A stretch of DNA of 64,000 bases from Aureimonas sp. SK2 (GTDB lineage: Bacteria; Pseudomonadota; Alphaproteobacteria; Rhizobiales; Rhizobiaceae). Below the pieces are notes generated by a model, which was given only the letters and a program-made list of their open reading frames with translations, did no database searches and was not told where the DNA came from. Location: assembly GCF_029813115.1 (NCBI RefSeq), contig NZ_JAPZDS010000009.1, positions 1 to 64,000 on the forward strand, written 5' to 3'. Both the position numbers and the translations under genes were made by a program. This document shows, piece by piece, positions 44,273 through 52,997 of the stretch. How positions within the stretch are numbered: position 1 is the stretch's first letter; each line of letters starts with the position of its first letter.

Positions 44273-45265
44273 TCAGCGGCGATGGCGTCGGGCGAGGTCC
44301 ACGAGGATGGCGACAAGCACGACGAGACCGACGATCACCCGCTGCCAGAAGCCGGAGACGTTGAGAAGCACGGTGCCGTTGGCGAGCATGGCGAGGAGCA
44401 GAGCGCCGAGCGCGGTGCCGACGATGGTGCCCTGGCCGCCGCGAAGGCTGGTGCCGCCGATGATGGCCGCCGTGATCGCCTGGAGCATCCAGCCTTCGCC
44501 GACCGACGGCTGGCCGGCGTCCATGCGGCTGGCATAGAGCATGCCGGCCATGGCCGCGAACATGCCGGCAAGCCCGTAGACCATAAACTCGACCCGGCGG
44601 ATGCGGATGCCGACGAGGACGGCCGCGTCGCGGTTGCCGCCGATGGCGAAGATGTTGCGGCCGAACTTGGTGTTGCGCAGCACCCAGATCAGGATGGCCG
44701 CCGAGACGAGGAAGAACCAGACCGGAACGGGAAGGCCGAGGAATTCGCCCTGGCCGAAGACGCGGAAACCCGCGCCCAGCGGTCGGATCGGATAGCCCTC
44801 GGTGATGACCAGCGTCATGCCGGCGAAGATCTCGCCGGAGGCCAGCGTCACGATGAACGGATTGAGCTTCAGGTAGGCGATGAAGAAGCCGTTGACGAGG
44901 CCGAGGCACAGGCCGAACAGGCAGGCGAGGGGGATCACCAGCCAGGGATGGACGCCGAGCGAGGTGAGAAGCAGCGAGCCGACGATGGCCGACAGGCCGG
45001 CCGCGGCGCCCACCGACAGGTCGATGCCCCCGAGGAGAAGCACCAGCGTCTGGCCCAGCGCCACGAGGCCGACGAAGGCGGCCGCGCGGGCGACCACCGT
45101 CAGGTTGTAGGCCGAGAGGAAGTTCGGCGCGGCGATCGACAGGATGATGGCGAAGAGGCCGAGCGCGATCAGGATGCCACTGGCCTCCCAGCCCTTGAAG
45201 CGGGACCAGATGGAGGGCGAAGCGGCGCGGGCCCGCGCGGGAGACCCAAGAGCGGCGTTGGTCAT
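44273..45265 (-). CDS. Sugar ABC transporter permease, RbsC type
   Basis: Membrane channel of a CUT2-class carbohydrate importer. The 330 residues have about ten hydrophobic helices and the family motif ITAAIIGGTSLRGGQGTIVGTALGALLL near the C-terminus. The GGIDLSVGAAAGLSAIVG block lies near 85. It lies 46 bases downstream of the ATPase gene and ends before the terminator at 44251. CUT2 systems import ribose, xylose, erythritol and related small sugars or polyols. Confidence 0.95.
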   Translation of the reverse strand: MTNAALGSPARARAASPSIWSRFKGWEASGILIALGLFAIILSIAAPNFLSAYNLTVVARAAAFVGLVALGQTLVLLLGGIDLSVGAAAGLSAIVGSLLLTSLGVHPWLVIPLACLFGLCLGLVNGFFIAYLKLNPFIVTLASGEIFAGMTLVITEGYPIRPLGAGFRVFGQGEFLGLPVPVWFFLVSAAILIWVLRNTKFGRNIFAIGGNRDAAVLVGIRIRRVEFMVYGLAGMFAAMAGMLYASRMDAGQPSVGEGWMLQAITAAIIGGTSLRGGQGTIVGTALGALLLAMLANGTVLLNVSGFWQRVIVGLVVLVAILVDLARRHRR

Positions 45266-45311
45266 GGCTCGGGGTGCCTTTCGGTCGGGAAGGGTGGGGC
45301 GCTTCGGCGCG

Positions 45312-46802
45312 TCAGCTCATGGCGAGGCGCAGGAGAGCTTCCTGCGTCATATCCTCGGTACGCGGGGTGCCTTTGACGCGGCCCTCGTGCATCACGAGGA
45401 TGCGGTCGGAGACATTCAGCACCTCCTCCAGCTCGGACGAGATGTAGACGATGGAGAGACCTGCCGACGTCAGGCTGTCGAGCACGCCCTGGATCTCGGA
45501 CTTGGCGGCGACGTCGATGCCGCGGGTCGGCTCGTCGAGGATCAGGATCTTCGCGTTCTTGGCGAGCCAGCGGCCCAGGATGACCTTCTGCTGGTTGCCG
45601 CCCGACAGCGAGGTGATCGGGTCGGAGGCCGAGCCGATCTTGATGCGCAGACGATCGACATAGTTGTCCACCGTGCGTGCCATGCCGCGGAAGTCCATCC
45701 AGGCCGGGCCGCGGAAGCGGTCGAGCGTGGCGATGGTCAGGTTCTCGGCGATCGAGAGGAGCGGGAAGATGCCCTCCTGCTTGCGCTCCTCGGGCAGATA
45801 GACGAGGCCGCGGGCGATCGCGTCCGTCGGGTCGGCGACGGGCCGCGCGTCTCCGAAGATCTCGACCGTGCCCGACTTCGCCCTGGTCAGGCCGAAGATG
45901 CACTTGGCGACCTCCGTGCGTCCGGCGCCGACAAGACCGGAGACGCCGAGCACCTCGCCCTCGTGCAAGGTGAACGAGACGTCCTCGAACTCGCCGGGAC
46001 GCGTCAGGCCGCTGACCTTCAAGACCACCGGTCGGTCGTCGAGGCGCCGGGGCGTGTGGGTGGAGAGCGCGACCTCGCGGCCCGCCATCATGGCGACCAT
46101 CTCGTGCTTGGAGGTCCGCTTCGGAACGAGTTCGCCGACATAGGCGCCGTCGCGCAGGACCGAAATGCGGTCCGACAGGTCGAGGATCTCGTCCAGGCGA
46201 TGGGAAATGTAGAAGGCCGAGCCGCCCCCGTCGCGGAAGCGGCGGATGAAGGCGTAGAGCTTTTCGGTCTCGCGCGTCGTCAGCGCCGCCGTCGGCTCGT
46301 CGAAGATCAGGATCCGGGCCTTGGTGGCGACGGCCCGGGCGATCTGGACGAGCTGCTGCTGCGCCTTCGACAGCTCGCCCGCCCGCGCGTCTCCCGCGAT
46401 CGTGTCGTCCACGGCGTGAAGGTGGGTGAGGGCTTCCTCGCGCGTCGCCTTCCAGTCGATGGCGGGGCCGCGCGTAATCTCGGCGCCGAGCATGATGTTC
46501 TCGGCAACGGTGAGCGCGGGGACGAGGTTGATCTCCTGCGGGGCGATGGCGATCCCTGCGTCCTGCGCCTCGCCCGGCGAATGGAAGTGTACCTCCGCGC
46601 CGCCGACGAGGAGCTGGCCGGCGGTCGGGCGAAGGCGGCCGCAGATGATGTTCATCAGGGTCGACTTGCCGGCGCCGTTTTCGCCGATGATCGCATGGAC
46701 CTCGCCGGGGCGGATCGAGACGGATACGCCCTTGAGAGCCTGCACGACGCCGAAGCTCTTCGATACGTTTCTCGCCTCGAAGGCGGTGGCCATCGCGTCC
46801 AT
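45312..46802 (-). CDS. Sugar ABC transporter ATP-binding protein, RbsA type
   Basis: Duplicated ATPase of a CUT2 importer, 496 residues. The first half has Walker A GENGAGKST near 38 and Walker B ILIFDEPTAAL. The second half has the degenerate Walker A VGAGRTEV, normal in this family, the signature LSGGNQQKV and ILILDEPTRGIDV. Start is ATG 46802 or the ATG three codons later. It is co-transcribed with the binding protein and the permease, in the order binding protein, ATPase, permease. Confidence 0.96.
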   Translation of the reverse strand: MDAMATAFEARNVSKSFGVVQALKGVSVSIRPGEVHAIIGENGAGKSTLMNIICGRLRPTAGQLLVGGAEVHFHSPGEAQDAGIAIAPQEINLVPALTVAENIMLGAEITRGPAIDWKATREEALTHLHAVDDTIAGDARAGELSKAQQQLVQIARAVATKARILIFDEPTAALTTRETEKLYAFIRRFRDGGGSAFYISHRLDEILDLSDRISVLRDGAYVGELVPKRTSKHEMVAMMAGREVALSTHTPRRLDDRPVVLKVSGLTRPGEFEDVSFTLHEGEVLGVSGLVGAGRTEVAKCIFGLTRAKSGTVEIFGDARPVADPTDAIARGLVYLPEERKQEGIFPLLSIAENLTIATLDRFRGPAWMDFRGMARTVDNYVDRLRIKIGSASDPITSLSGGNQQKVILGRWLAKNAKILILDEPTRGIDVAAKSEIQGVLDSLTSAGLSIVYISSELEEVLNVSDRILVMHEGRVKGTPRTEDMTQEALLRLAMS

Positions 46803-46863
46803 CTCAACCTCCTGCTTCCTCCAGATGGAAGGGGCCGATGGTCCGGCCCCACCCTTCCCGATC

Positions 46864-47811
46864 TCAGAGATTGTCCTTGGTGATGAGGCGCGAGCCCGTA
46901 TTGTGATCCATCGGGATCGTATGGTTCTGGTTCATTGCGACCAGATACTTCACGGCCGAGTAGCCGATGTCCCACTGGCGCTGGGCCTTGAGCGCGGTGA
47001 TGACGCCTTCCTTCACGAAGTCCACGGCCTCGGGGAGGTCGTCCATGCCCACGATCGCCACATCTCCCGCCTTTCCGGCGTTCTGAACGGCGCGGGCGAT
47101 GCCGATCGGGTTCGAGGCGTTGGAGCCGAAGAAGCCCTTGATGTCCGGATGAGCCTGGAGGGCGTTCTCGGTCAGCGAGACGGCCTCCTCGAGGACGTCG
47201 TTGTCGGGCTGCTCGAACACGATCTTGACGTTCGGGAAGTCCTCCAGCGCCTTCTTGAAGCCCTTGATGCGCTCGACGTGGTCGGTGGCGGTCAGCGATC
47301 CGGACAGGATGCCCACCTCGCCCTCGCCGCCGATATGCTCGGCCAGGTACTTGCCGAGGTCGTAGCCGTCGCCATAGCTGTCCTTCTGGCCGACGAAGGC
47401 GAAGTCCGGCGAGCAGAAGGAGTTGAAGGTGATCGTGTTGACGCCGGCTTCCTTGGCTTCGGTCAGGAGCTGGACGTTGGTCGCCTGATCGAGGCAGGCG
47501 ACGGCGAGGCCGTCGGGGGCGCGGCCGATATTGGCCTCGATGCGCTGGTTCTGGTCGGCGACGTCGGCCTGCGGCGGCTGGTCCCAGATCATGTTGATCT
47601 TGATGCCCTGCTTGGCGAGCTCGTCCACCGCGTACTGGCCGCCCTGGCGCACGACGTCGTACCAGGGATGGATCACCTTCGGGATGAAGACGAAGGTCAG
47701 TTCCTTGTCGATCGGCTTGATGAGGTCTTCCTGCCCCTCAGCCAGGGCGGGCGCGGCGGCGCCGACCAGCATGGAGCCGAGAACGAGGGCGGACCAGAAT
47801 CCGTTGCGCAT
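46864..47811 (-). CDS. Sugar ABC transporter substrate-binding protein, RbsB type
   Basis: Periplasmic binding protein of the CUT2 importer. A signal peptide (LVLGSMLVGAAAPALA) precedes a type I periplasmic-binding fold: LTFVFIPKVIHPWYDVVRQGG, IRSIMW-type strand NMIWDQPPQ, GRAPDGLAVACLDQ, then DIKGFFGSNASNPIG and VAIVGMDDLPEA. ATG 47811 (MRNGFW) starts the signal peptide; earlier in-frame starts run into the promoter. Its ligand is the likely inducer of the divergent operon but cannot be identified from sequence. Confidence 0.95.
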   Translation of the reverse strand: MRNGFWSALVLGSMLVGAAAPALAEGQEDLIKPIDKELTFVFIPKVIHPWYDVVRQGGQYAVDELAKQGIKINMIWDQPPQADVADQNQRIEANIGRAPDGLAVACLDQATNVQLLTEAKEAGVNTITFNSFCSPDFAFVGQKDSYGDGYDLGKYLAEHIGGEGEVGILSGSLTATDHVERIKGFKKALEDFPNVKIVFEQPDNDVLEEAVSLTENALQAHPDIKGFFGSNASNPIGIARAVQNAGKAGDVAIVGMDDLPEAVDFVKEGVITALKAQRQWDIGYSAVKYLVAMNQNHTIPMDHNTGSRLITKDNL

Positions 47812-48159
47812 GTCGTCTTCCTCCCGAAAGGGGCGCCTCCCGCCCCGAAACCTGCGATCCGCAGGCCACGCGACGCGGCCCGTCTCTCCCGAGGCCCGCG
47901 CGTTCCCATTGGTCTCGCGCACTTTTGGATCGGCGTCAATACATTTGAACTGCGATGTGCCAAATGTTCATCTTGCCAACTTTGCTCGGGACTCTGTTCG
48001 TCCGTTCCGGTAAGGCCGGTTTTGCTGAGCCTTCGGCAGTGCATGTCGTGTCGGACCGAAGCTTACCACAATTCGGGTGGCGCTAAACTTTTGGTGTTTA
48101 CAAAACACAAATATGCAAGGTAGATCGAAGCCAACTTTGGCTCCATCGGATGGTTCGTC
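47812..48159. promoter_or_regulatory. Divergent control region of the catabolic locus
   Basis: About 350 bases between the leftward ABC operon and the rightward dehydrogenase operon. It contains two inverted repeats: ACATTTG (47941-47947) with CAAATGT (47961-47967), and GTGTTT-aca-AAACAC (48094-48108). A leftward -35/-10 pair (TTGGCA, 16 bases, TATTGA; minus strand, 47963 to 47936) overlaps the first repeat. Part of this motif recurs before the DXR-like gene at 52941-52967. SorC regulation is a reasonable inference. Confidence 0.6.
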
Positions 48160-49194
48160 ATGAAAGCTGCCCTCCTGCGCGCTCCCAACGACGTCCTGTT
48201 CGGCGACGTCGCCGACCCGGCCCCGGAGCGCGGCGACCTCGTCCTCAAGGTGCGCGCCGCCACCATCTGCGGCACCGACATCCGCATCGTCAGCGGGCGC
48301 AAGACCATGGGCGTGCGCTACCCGTCGGTTCTCGGCCACGAATTTTCCGGCGAGATCGTTGATGCCGGCGGCTCCTCCCGCTTCAAGGCGGGCGACGCCG
48401 TCTGCGTCGATCCCGCCATCGCCTGCGGCCACTGCGCCTATTGCCGACGCGGCCTGGAGAACGTCTGCGAGAATCTCACCGCCATCGGCTACGAGGTGGA
48501 CGGGGCCTTCGCCGAATACATCCGCATTCCCGGCCGCGCGCTGGAGACGGGGAACGTCTTCGCGATGCCGGACGGCGTCTCCTTCGAGGAGGCGGCGCTC
48601 GCCGAGCCGCTGGCCTGCGTCATCAACGGGCAGGAGAAGGTCGGTGTCGAGCGCGGCGACGTCGTCGCCATCCTCGGCTCGGGGCCGATCGGGCTCCTCC
48701 ACGTCAAGGTCGCGCGCCTGTCCGGCGCCCGCCGCATCATCGTGTCGGAGCCGAATGCGGCACGCCGCGATGCGGCGCTGAACGCCGGGGCCGACGTCGT
48801 GGTCGATCCGGCAAACGAAGACCTGAAAGCCATCGTAAGGGCCGAATCGGGCGGCATCGGCGCCGATGCCGTGATCGTCGCCATCGGTGTGCCTTCGCTC
48901 GCCAACGACGCGCTGGGCCTCGCGCGCCCGCGCGGCCGCGTGTCGCTCTTCGCCGGCTTCGACAAGGGCGAGATGGCGCCGCTCGACGTCAACGCCATCC
49001 ACTACAACGAGCTGATCGTCACCGGCTCCTTCGGCCTGACGCGCCTCCAGTTCGAGAAGTCGCTGAACCTGATCGCGTCCGGACAGCTCGACACCAAGCC
49101 GTTCCTGACGCATCGTTTCGCTCTTCCGGCGATCGGCGAGGCGCTGGAAACCGCCGCGCGCGGCGATGCCATCAAGGTCGCCATCGTATCCTGA
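48160..49194 (+). CDS. Zinc-dependent polyol/sugar-alcohol dehydrogenase (MDR family)
   Basis: Medium-chain NAD(P)-linked dehydrogenase, 344 residues, resembling sorbitol and threonine dehydrogenases. Catalytic-zinc ligands Cys37 (ICGTD) and His60-Glu61 (LGHEFSG) are present, as are all four structural-zinc cysteines (89, 92, 95, 103). The nucleotide motif is LGSGPIGLLHVKVAR near 171. First gene of the rightward operon, it overlaps nothing and is followed after 2 bases by the GlpD-like gene. The substrate is probably the polyol imported by the ABC system or its oxidised product. Confidence 0.94.
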   Translation: MKAALLRAPNDVLFGDVADPAPERGDLVLKVRAATICGTDIRIVSGRKTMGVRYPSVLGHEFSGEIVDAGGSSRFKAGDAVCVDPAIACGHCAYCRRGLENVCENLTAIGYEVDGAFAEYIRIPGRALETGNVFAMPDGVSFEEAALAEPLACVINGQEKVGVERGDVVAILGSGPIGLLHVKVARLSGARRIIVSEPNAARRDAALNAGADVVVDPANEDLKAIVRAESGGIGADAVIVAIGVPSLANDALGLARPRGRVSLFAGFDKGEMAPLDVNAIHYNELIVTGSFGLTRLQFEKSLNLIASGQLDTKPFLTHRFALPAIGEALETAARGDAIKVAIVS

Positions 49195-49196
49195 TC

Positions 49197-50792
49197 ATGA
49201 GCTTGAATGCCCCCAAAGCCACCCGCCACTTCCCGGTCGTCGTCATCGGCGCCGGCATCAACGGCATCGGCACCTTCCGCGATCTCTGCCTGCAGGGCGT
49301 GGACTGCCTGCTGATCGACCGCGGCGACTTCTGCTCGGGCGCGAGCGAGGCGTCCTCGCGCCTGATGCATGGCGGGCTGAAATATCTGGAGACCGGCGAG
49401 TTCCGGCTGGTGCGCCAGTCGGCGGAGGAGCGCAACATCCTCCTTCGCAACGCGCCGCACTTCGTGACGCCCCTGGAAACCGCACTGCCCGTCCGCTCCT
49501 GGTTCGGCGGCATCGTACCGTCGATCAAGCGGTTCCTGGGGCTCAAGGCCAGGCTCAACGACCGCGGCGCGATCATCACCAAGCTCGGCCTCACGATGTA
49601 CGACGCCTTCGGCCGGCGCTTCCGCACCATGCCGGTGCATCGTTTCATCGGCGGCGCCCGTGCACGCCGGGAACTCGAGGGCCTCGATCCCGCGATCACC
49701 GCCGTCGGCCTCTACTACGAGGCCCGCCTCGACCATGCCGAGCGGCTGGGGCTGGAACTCGTCCTCGACGCGCTGTCCGACAATCCCCGCAGCGAGGCCC
49801 GCAGCTACACCACGGTGCGCTCGGCTGCCGGGGGCGCGGTCGAGATCGAGGACGTTCTGACCGGCGCGCGCGAATGGGTGCGCGCCGACCTCGTCGTCAA
49901 CGCCGGCGGCGCCTGGATCGACGGCGTCAATGCCGCGCTCGGGCTCAACACGCGCCACATGGGCGGCACCAAGGGCAGCCACGTCGTCGTGGAGCATCCT
50001 GAGCTCCTCGAAGCGCTGGGCGGGCGCATGGTCTATTTCGGTTCTGCCGACGGCCGCGTGAACCTCCTCTACCCGTTCAAGGGCCGGGTACTGATCGGCT
50101 CGACCGATATTCCGATCAGTCATCCCGACGAGGCCCGCGTGAGCGAGGCGGAGATCGCCTACATGATCGGCGTCGTCTCGGAGGTCTTCCCGCGTATCGC
50201 GATCCGCCGCGAGGACGTGGTCTACGCCTTCTGCGGTGTGCGCCCGCTGCCCAATGCCGATGTCGACGATCCCGGCGCGATCAGCCGCGACCACTCGATC
50301 GCCGAGGAGCGCCTGCCTGGAACCGACGTGCCCGTCCTCTCGCTGATCGGCGGCAAGTGGACGACCTATCGCGGCTTCTCGGAAGAGGTGACGGACAAGG
50401 TGCTCGCCCGGCTCGGGCGCGCCCGCCGCGCCTCGACGGCCGAGCTCGCCATCGGGGGCGGCCGCGGGTTCCCGGTGGACGAGGGCGGACGCCGCGCGCT
50501 GGTGCACGAACTTGCGACACTCGCCGGCTCGCCCGAGCCCGTGGGCGAACGCCTCCTGCGGCGCTACGGCACCAGGGCCGGCGCCATCGCCGCCGCGATC
50601 GGCGGCTCGGACGGCCGAACGCTCGGAGCCGCGCCCGACCACCATGTCGCCGAGATCGCCTGGATCGCGGCCAACGAGAGGGTCCGCACCGCGGACGACA
50701 TCCTGCGCCGGCGCACGGACCTCGCTCTGTCGGGGGCGGTGACGCCGGCGCTTCGCGACGAGGTGGAGGCGATCCGCCTCGCCGCCGCCTGA
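49197..50792 (+). CDS. FAD-dependent glycerol-3-phosphate dehydrogenase-like enzyme
   Basis: Flavoprotein of the GlpD/EryB family that oxidises a polyol phosphate and passes electrons to the quinone pool. The 531 residues start with the FAD motif VIGAGINGIGTFRDL (18-32) and contain MHGGLKYLETGEFRLVRQ, GGTKGSHVVVEHPE and the C-terminal block FCGVRPL and LIGGKWTTYRGFSEEV. In erythritol catabolism a member of this family, EryB, oxidises erythritol phosphate. Here it sits with a kinase and a SorC regulator, which favours a polyol phosphate over glycerol 3-phosphate. Confidence 0.92.
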   Translation: MSLNAPKATRHFPVVVIGAGINGIGTFRDLCLQGVDCLLIDRGDFCSGASEASSRLMHGGLKYLETGEFRLVRQSAEERNILLRNAPHFVTPLETALPVRSWFGGIVPSIKRFLGLKARLNDRGAIITKLGLTMYDAFGRRFRTMPVHRFIGGARARRELEGLDPAITAVGLYYEARLDHAERLGLELVLDALSDNPRSEARSYTTVRSAAGGAVEIEDVLTGAREWVRADLVVNAGGAWIDGVNAALGLNTRHMGGTKGSHVVVEHPELLEALGGRMVYFGSADGRVNLLYPFKGRVLIGSTDIPISHPDEARVSEAEIAYMIGVVSEVFPRIAIRREDVVYAFCGVRPLPNADVDDPGAISRDHSIAEERLPGTDVPVLSLIGGKWTTYRGFSEEVTDKVLARLGRARRASTAELAIGGGRGFPVDEGGRRALVHELATLAGSPEPVGERLLRRYGTRAGAIAAAIGGSDGRTLGAAPDHHVAEIAWIAANERVRTADDILRRRTDLALSGAVTPALRDEVEAIRLAAA

Positions 50793-50845
50793 ACCATCAT
50801 CCGCCGGATCGGGAAGGGATCCGTCATTCCTGGGAGGAGAGCGCG

Positions 50846-51826
50846 ATGCGCTACGATTATTCGTCGATCGGCTTCTACACGTTCGACTGCCTGGGCCGCC
50901 CCGTCGGCACGATCCCGGCGGGCGGGGGCACGCAGTTCATCGAGGAGATCGACCTCGCCGTCTCGGGGGCGGCGGGCGCGGCCGTCGTCGCGGCCGCCAA
51001 GCACGGGCTGAAGTGCCTCGCGGTCGGCGGCGTCGGCGACGACCTGATGGCCGGCTGGGTGCTCGATCGGATGGCCCATTTCGGCGTCGACATCTCCACC
51101 ATGCAGCGTCTCGAGGGCGTCGGTACCTCGACCTCCATCGTTCTGACGCGTGCCGACGGCTCGCGCCCGGCGCTCCACATGAAGGGCGCGACCGGCGCCT
51201 TCGTGATCACCGAGGACATGTGGGACCAGGTCCTCGACGCGACCGTCGTCCATATCGGCGGCGTCGGCCTGATGGACCGGATGGACGGGCCCCCAAGCGC
51301 CCGTCTCTTCGCGGAAGCCAAGCGGCGCGGTGCAATCACGACGGTGGACGTCTTCGCGGCCGCCGAGAAGGATCTCGCCAACGTCGTCGGTCTCCTGCCG
51401 CATACGGACTACTTCCTGCCCTCGATCGAGGAAGCGCGTGTCCTGTCGGGGCTGGAGGACATCGAGGACGTGTCGCGCTTCTTCCTCGACAAGGGCGTGG
51501 CGTGCTGCATCCTGACGCTCGGCGAGAACGGCGCCTATTATCGCCATGCCAACGGCGACCGCTTCCTGATGCCGGCCTTCGACATCGAGATGGTGTGTTC
51601 CTGCGGCTGCGGCGACGCGTTCAACGCCGGCATCGCCACGGGCCTCGTGCGCGGTATGGACCCCGAATCCATGGTCCGCTTCGCCCAGGCGACCTCGGCG
51701 CAGAACGCGCTCGGCCTCGGCAGCCAGGCGGGCGTCACCTCCTTCGAGAAGACGCTGGAGTTCACCAGGCGCCCGACCCGGCCGGCGGAGATCGAGATCC
51801 AAGGCCTGGACCGCACGGCGGCCTGA
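50846..51826 (+). CDS. PfkB-family carbohydrate kinase
   Basis: Ribokinase-type kinase of 326 residues, with GGGTQFIEEIDLAVSGAAGAAV near 27-48 and GVGDDLMAGWVLDRM in the N-terminal half. The C-terminal anion-hole motif reads CSCGCGDAFNAG (251-262), with catalytic Asp257. Its preceding residues Cys-Ser-Cys replace the usual Asp-Thr-x, and Cys replaces the Ala of GAGD. GGGAGGAGA precedes ATG 50846. The likely substrate is a sugar or polyol of this pathway. It follows the GlpD-like gene after 53 bases. Confidence 0.92.
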   Translation: MRYDYSSIGFYTFDCLGRPVGTIPAGGGTQFIEEIDLAVSGAAGAAVVAAAKHGLKCLAVGGVGDDLMAGWVLDRMAHFGVDISTMQRLEGVGTSTSIVLTRADGSRPALHMKGATGAFVITEDMWDQVLDATVVHIGGVGLMDRMDGPPSARLFAEAKRRGAITTVDVFAAAEKDLANVVGLLPHTDYFLPSIEEARVLSGLEDIEDVSRFFLDKGVACCILTLGENGAYYRHANGDRFLMPAFDIEMVCSCGCGDAFNAGIATGLVRGMDPESMVRFAQATSAQNALGLGSQAGVTSFEKTLEFTRRPTRPAEIEIQGLDRTAA

Positions 51827-51979
51827 GCGCGGACGATGGCGCAGGGCGCTCTCCTCCCGCCGATCCCAAGGGGCTGACCGGTGGGCTGGCGCGCACGCGG
51901 CGGCTCGCCTGGGCTGTCCGGACAGGCGGGGGAGGGGGTAGACCCGAAGGAGACGATTTCCTCGGGCGAAAGTCAGGCC

Positions 51980-52942
51980 GTGTCCACCACCGACAGCGAC
52001 GACATCAAGGCGCGCGCCGCCTGGCTCTACTACATGGAGGGCCTGACCCAGGATCAGGTCGCCAAGATCCTGGGCCTCACCCGCACGCGCGTCCTGCGCA
52101 TGCTGGCGGCCGCGCGGGAGGACGGCACGGTGCAGATCCGCGTGACCGCGCCGATCGCCCGCTGCGCGCGGCTGGAACGGGAGGTCCGCGCCCGTTTCGA
52201 CATGGAGCGCGTGGTGGTGGTGCCCGATCCGCAGGACGAGGCGCGACTGCCGGCCATGATCGGCGCGGCGCTCGGCCAGCTCCTGCCCGACCTCGTCGCC
52301 GACGGCATGACGATCGGGCTCGGCTGGGGACGCACGCTCTCCACTTCTCTGCCCTTCGTGGAGCCGATGGACTACGCGCGCTCCACCACGATCTCGATGC
52401 TGGGCGGGCTGACGCATGTCAGCCTGTCCAACCCGTCCGAGTTCGCCTGGCGTTTCGCCGACCGGATCGGCGGCGACTGCTACATGCTGGCCTGCCCGGT
52501 CTTCGCGCCGGACAAGGCGACACGCGACGCGCTCCTCGCCCATCGCGGGATCGCCGAGGTGTTCCGGCGCACCGACCGGATGGACCTCGCGATTCTCTCG
52601 GTCGGCGACTTCACGCGCGATTCGATCTTCGTCCACTACGGGCTTCTGGAACGCGCCGATCTCGACAGCCTGGAGCGGGCAGGGGCGGTCGGCGACATTC
52701 TCTGCCGCTTCATCGACGCGGAAGGGCGCGTCCTCGACCATTCGGTCAACGACCGGGTCCTGGCCGTCGATCCCCGCCGGCTCGTGGACGCGCGCCGCAC
52801 GGTGCTCGCCAGCGGCGGCTGGTCGAAGTTCCCCGCGATCCGAGCGGCCATGAAGCTGCTGACGCCCGAAATCCTCGTGACCGACGAGCGAACGGCCGAA
52901 CGCCTGCTCGACGGCAGAAAATCCGTCGGCGAACGATTTTGA
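51980..52942 (+). CDS. SorC/EryD-family transcriptional regulator
   Basis: DNA-binding repressor or activator of polyol catabolism. The N-terminal HTH is ARAAWLYYMEGLTQDQVAKILGLTRTRVLRMLAAARE. It is followed by the sugar-binding SorC domain: GLGWGRTLSTSLPFVEP, then ISMLGGLTHVS, LSVGDFTRDSIF and VLDHSVNDRVLAVDPRRL. GTG 51980 is my choice; the frame is open from 51881 and an AAGGAG at 51946 lies too far upstream, so the start is uncertain. It is in the operon it probably controls. Confidence 0.93.
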   Translation: MSTTDSDDIKARAAWLYYMEGLTQDQVAKILGLTRTRVLRMLAAAREDGTVQIRVTAPIARCARLEREVRARFDMERVVVVPDPQDEARLPAMIGAALGQLLPDLVADGMTIGLGWGRTLSTSLPFVEPMDYARSTTISMLGGLTHVSLSNPSEFAWRFADRIGGDCYMLACPVFAPDKATRDALLAHRGIAEVFRRTDRMDLAILSVGDFTRDSIFVHYGLLERADLDSLERAGAVGDILCRFIDAEGRVLDHSVNDRVLAVDPRRLVDARRTVLASGGWSKFPAIRAAMKLLTPEILVTDERTAERLLDGRKSVGERF

Positions 52943-52976
52943 ACTCTTGTCTTTATAAAGAGACAAATGTACTTTG
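52935..52976 (+). promoter_or_regulatory. Candidate internal promoter and operator before the DXR-like gene
   Basis: TTGAACT (52940-52946) and CAAATGT (52964-52970) flank a near-palindrome TTGTCTTTATAAAGAGACAA (52947-52966). A -35 TTGTCT (52947-52952) and -10 TACTTT (52970-52975) are 17 bases apart. TTTGAACT...CAAATGT also occurs at 47943-47967. The resulting leader is short, so the promoter is tentative. Confidence 0.45.
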
Positions 52977-52997
52977 CTTCCCATGGGAGGAACAGCG

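Noticed and set aside
49197-50792. Housekeeping glycerol-3-phosphate dehydrogenase (glpD) of a glycerol operon
   Set aside because: No glycerol kinase, facilitator or GlpR is nearby; a PfkB kinase, a SorC regulator and a CUT2 importer surround it, as in polyol loci.
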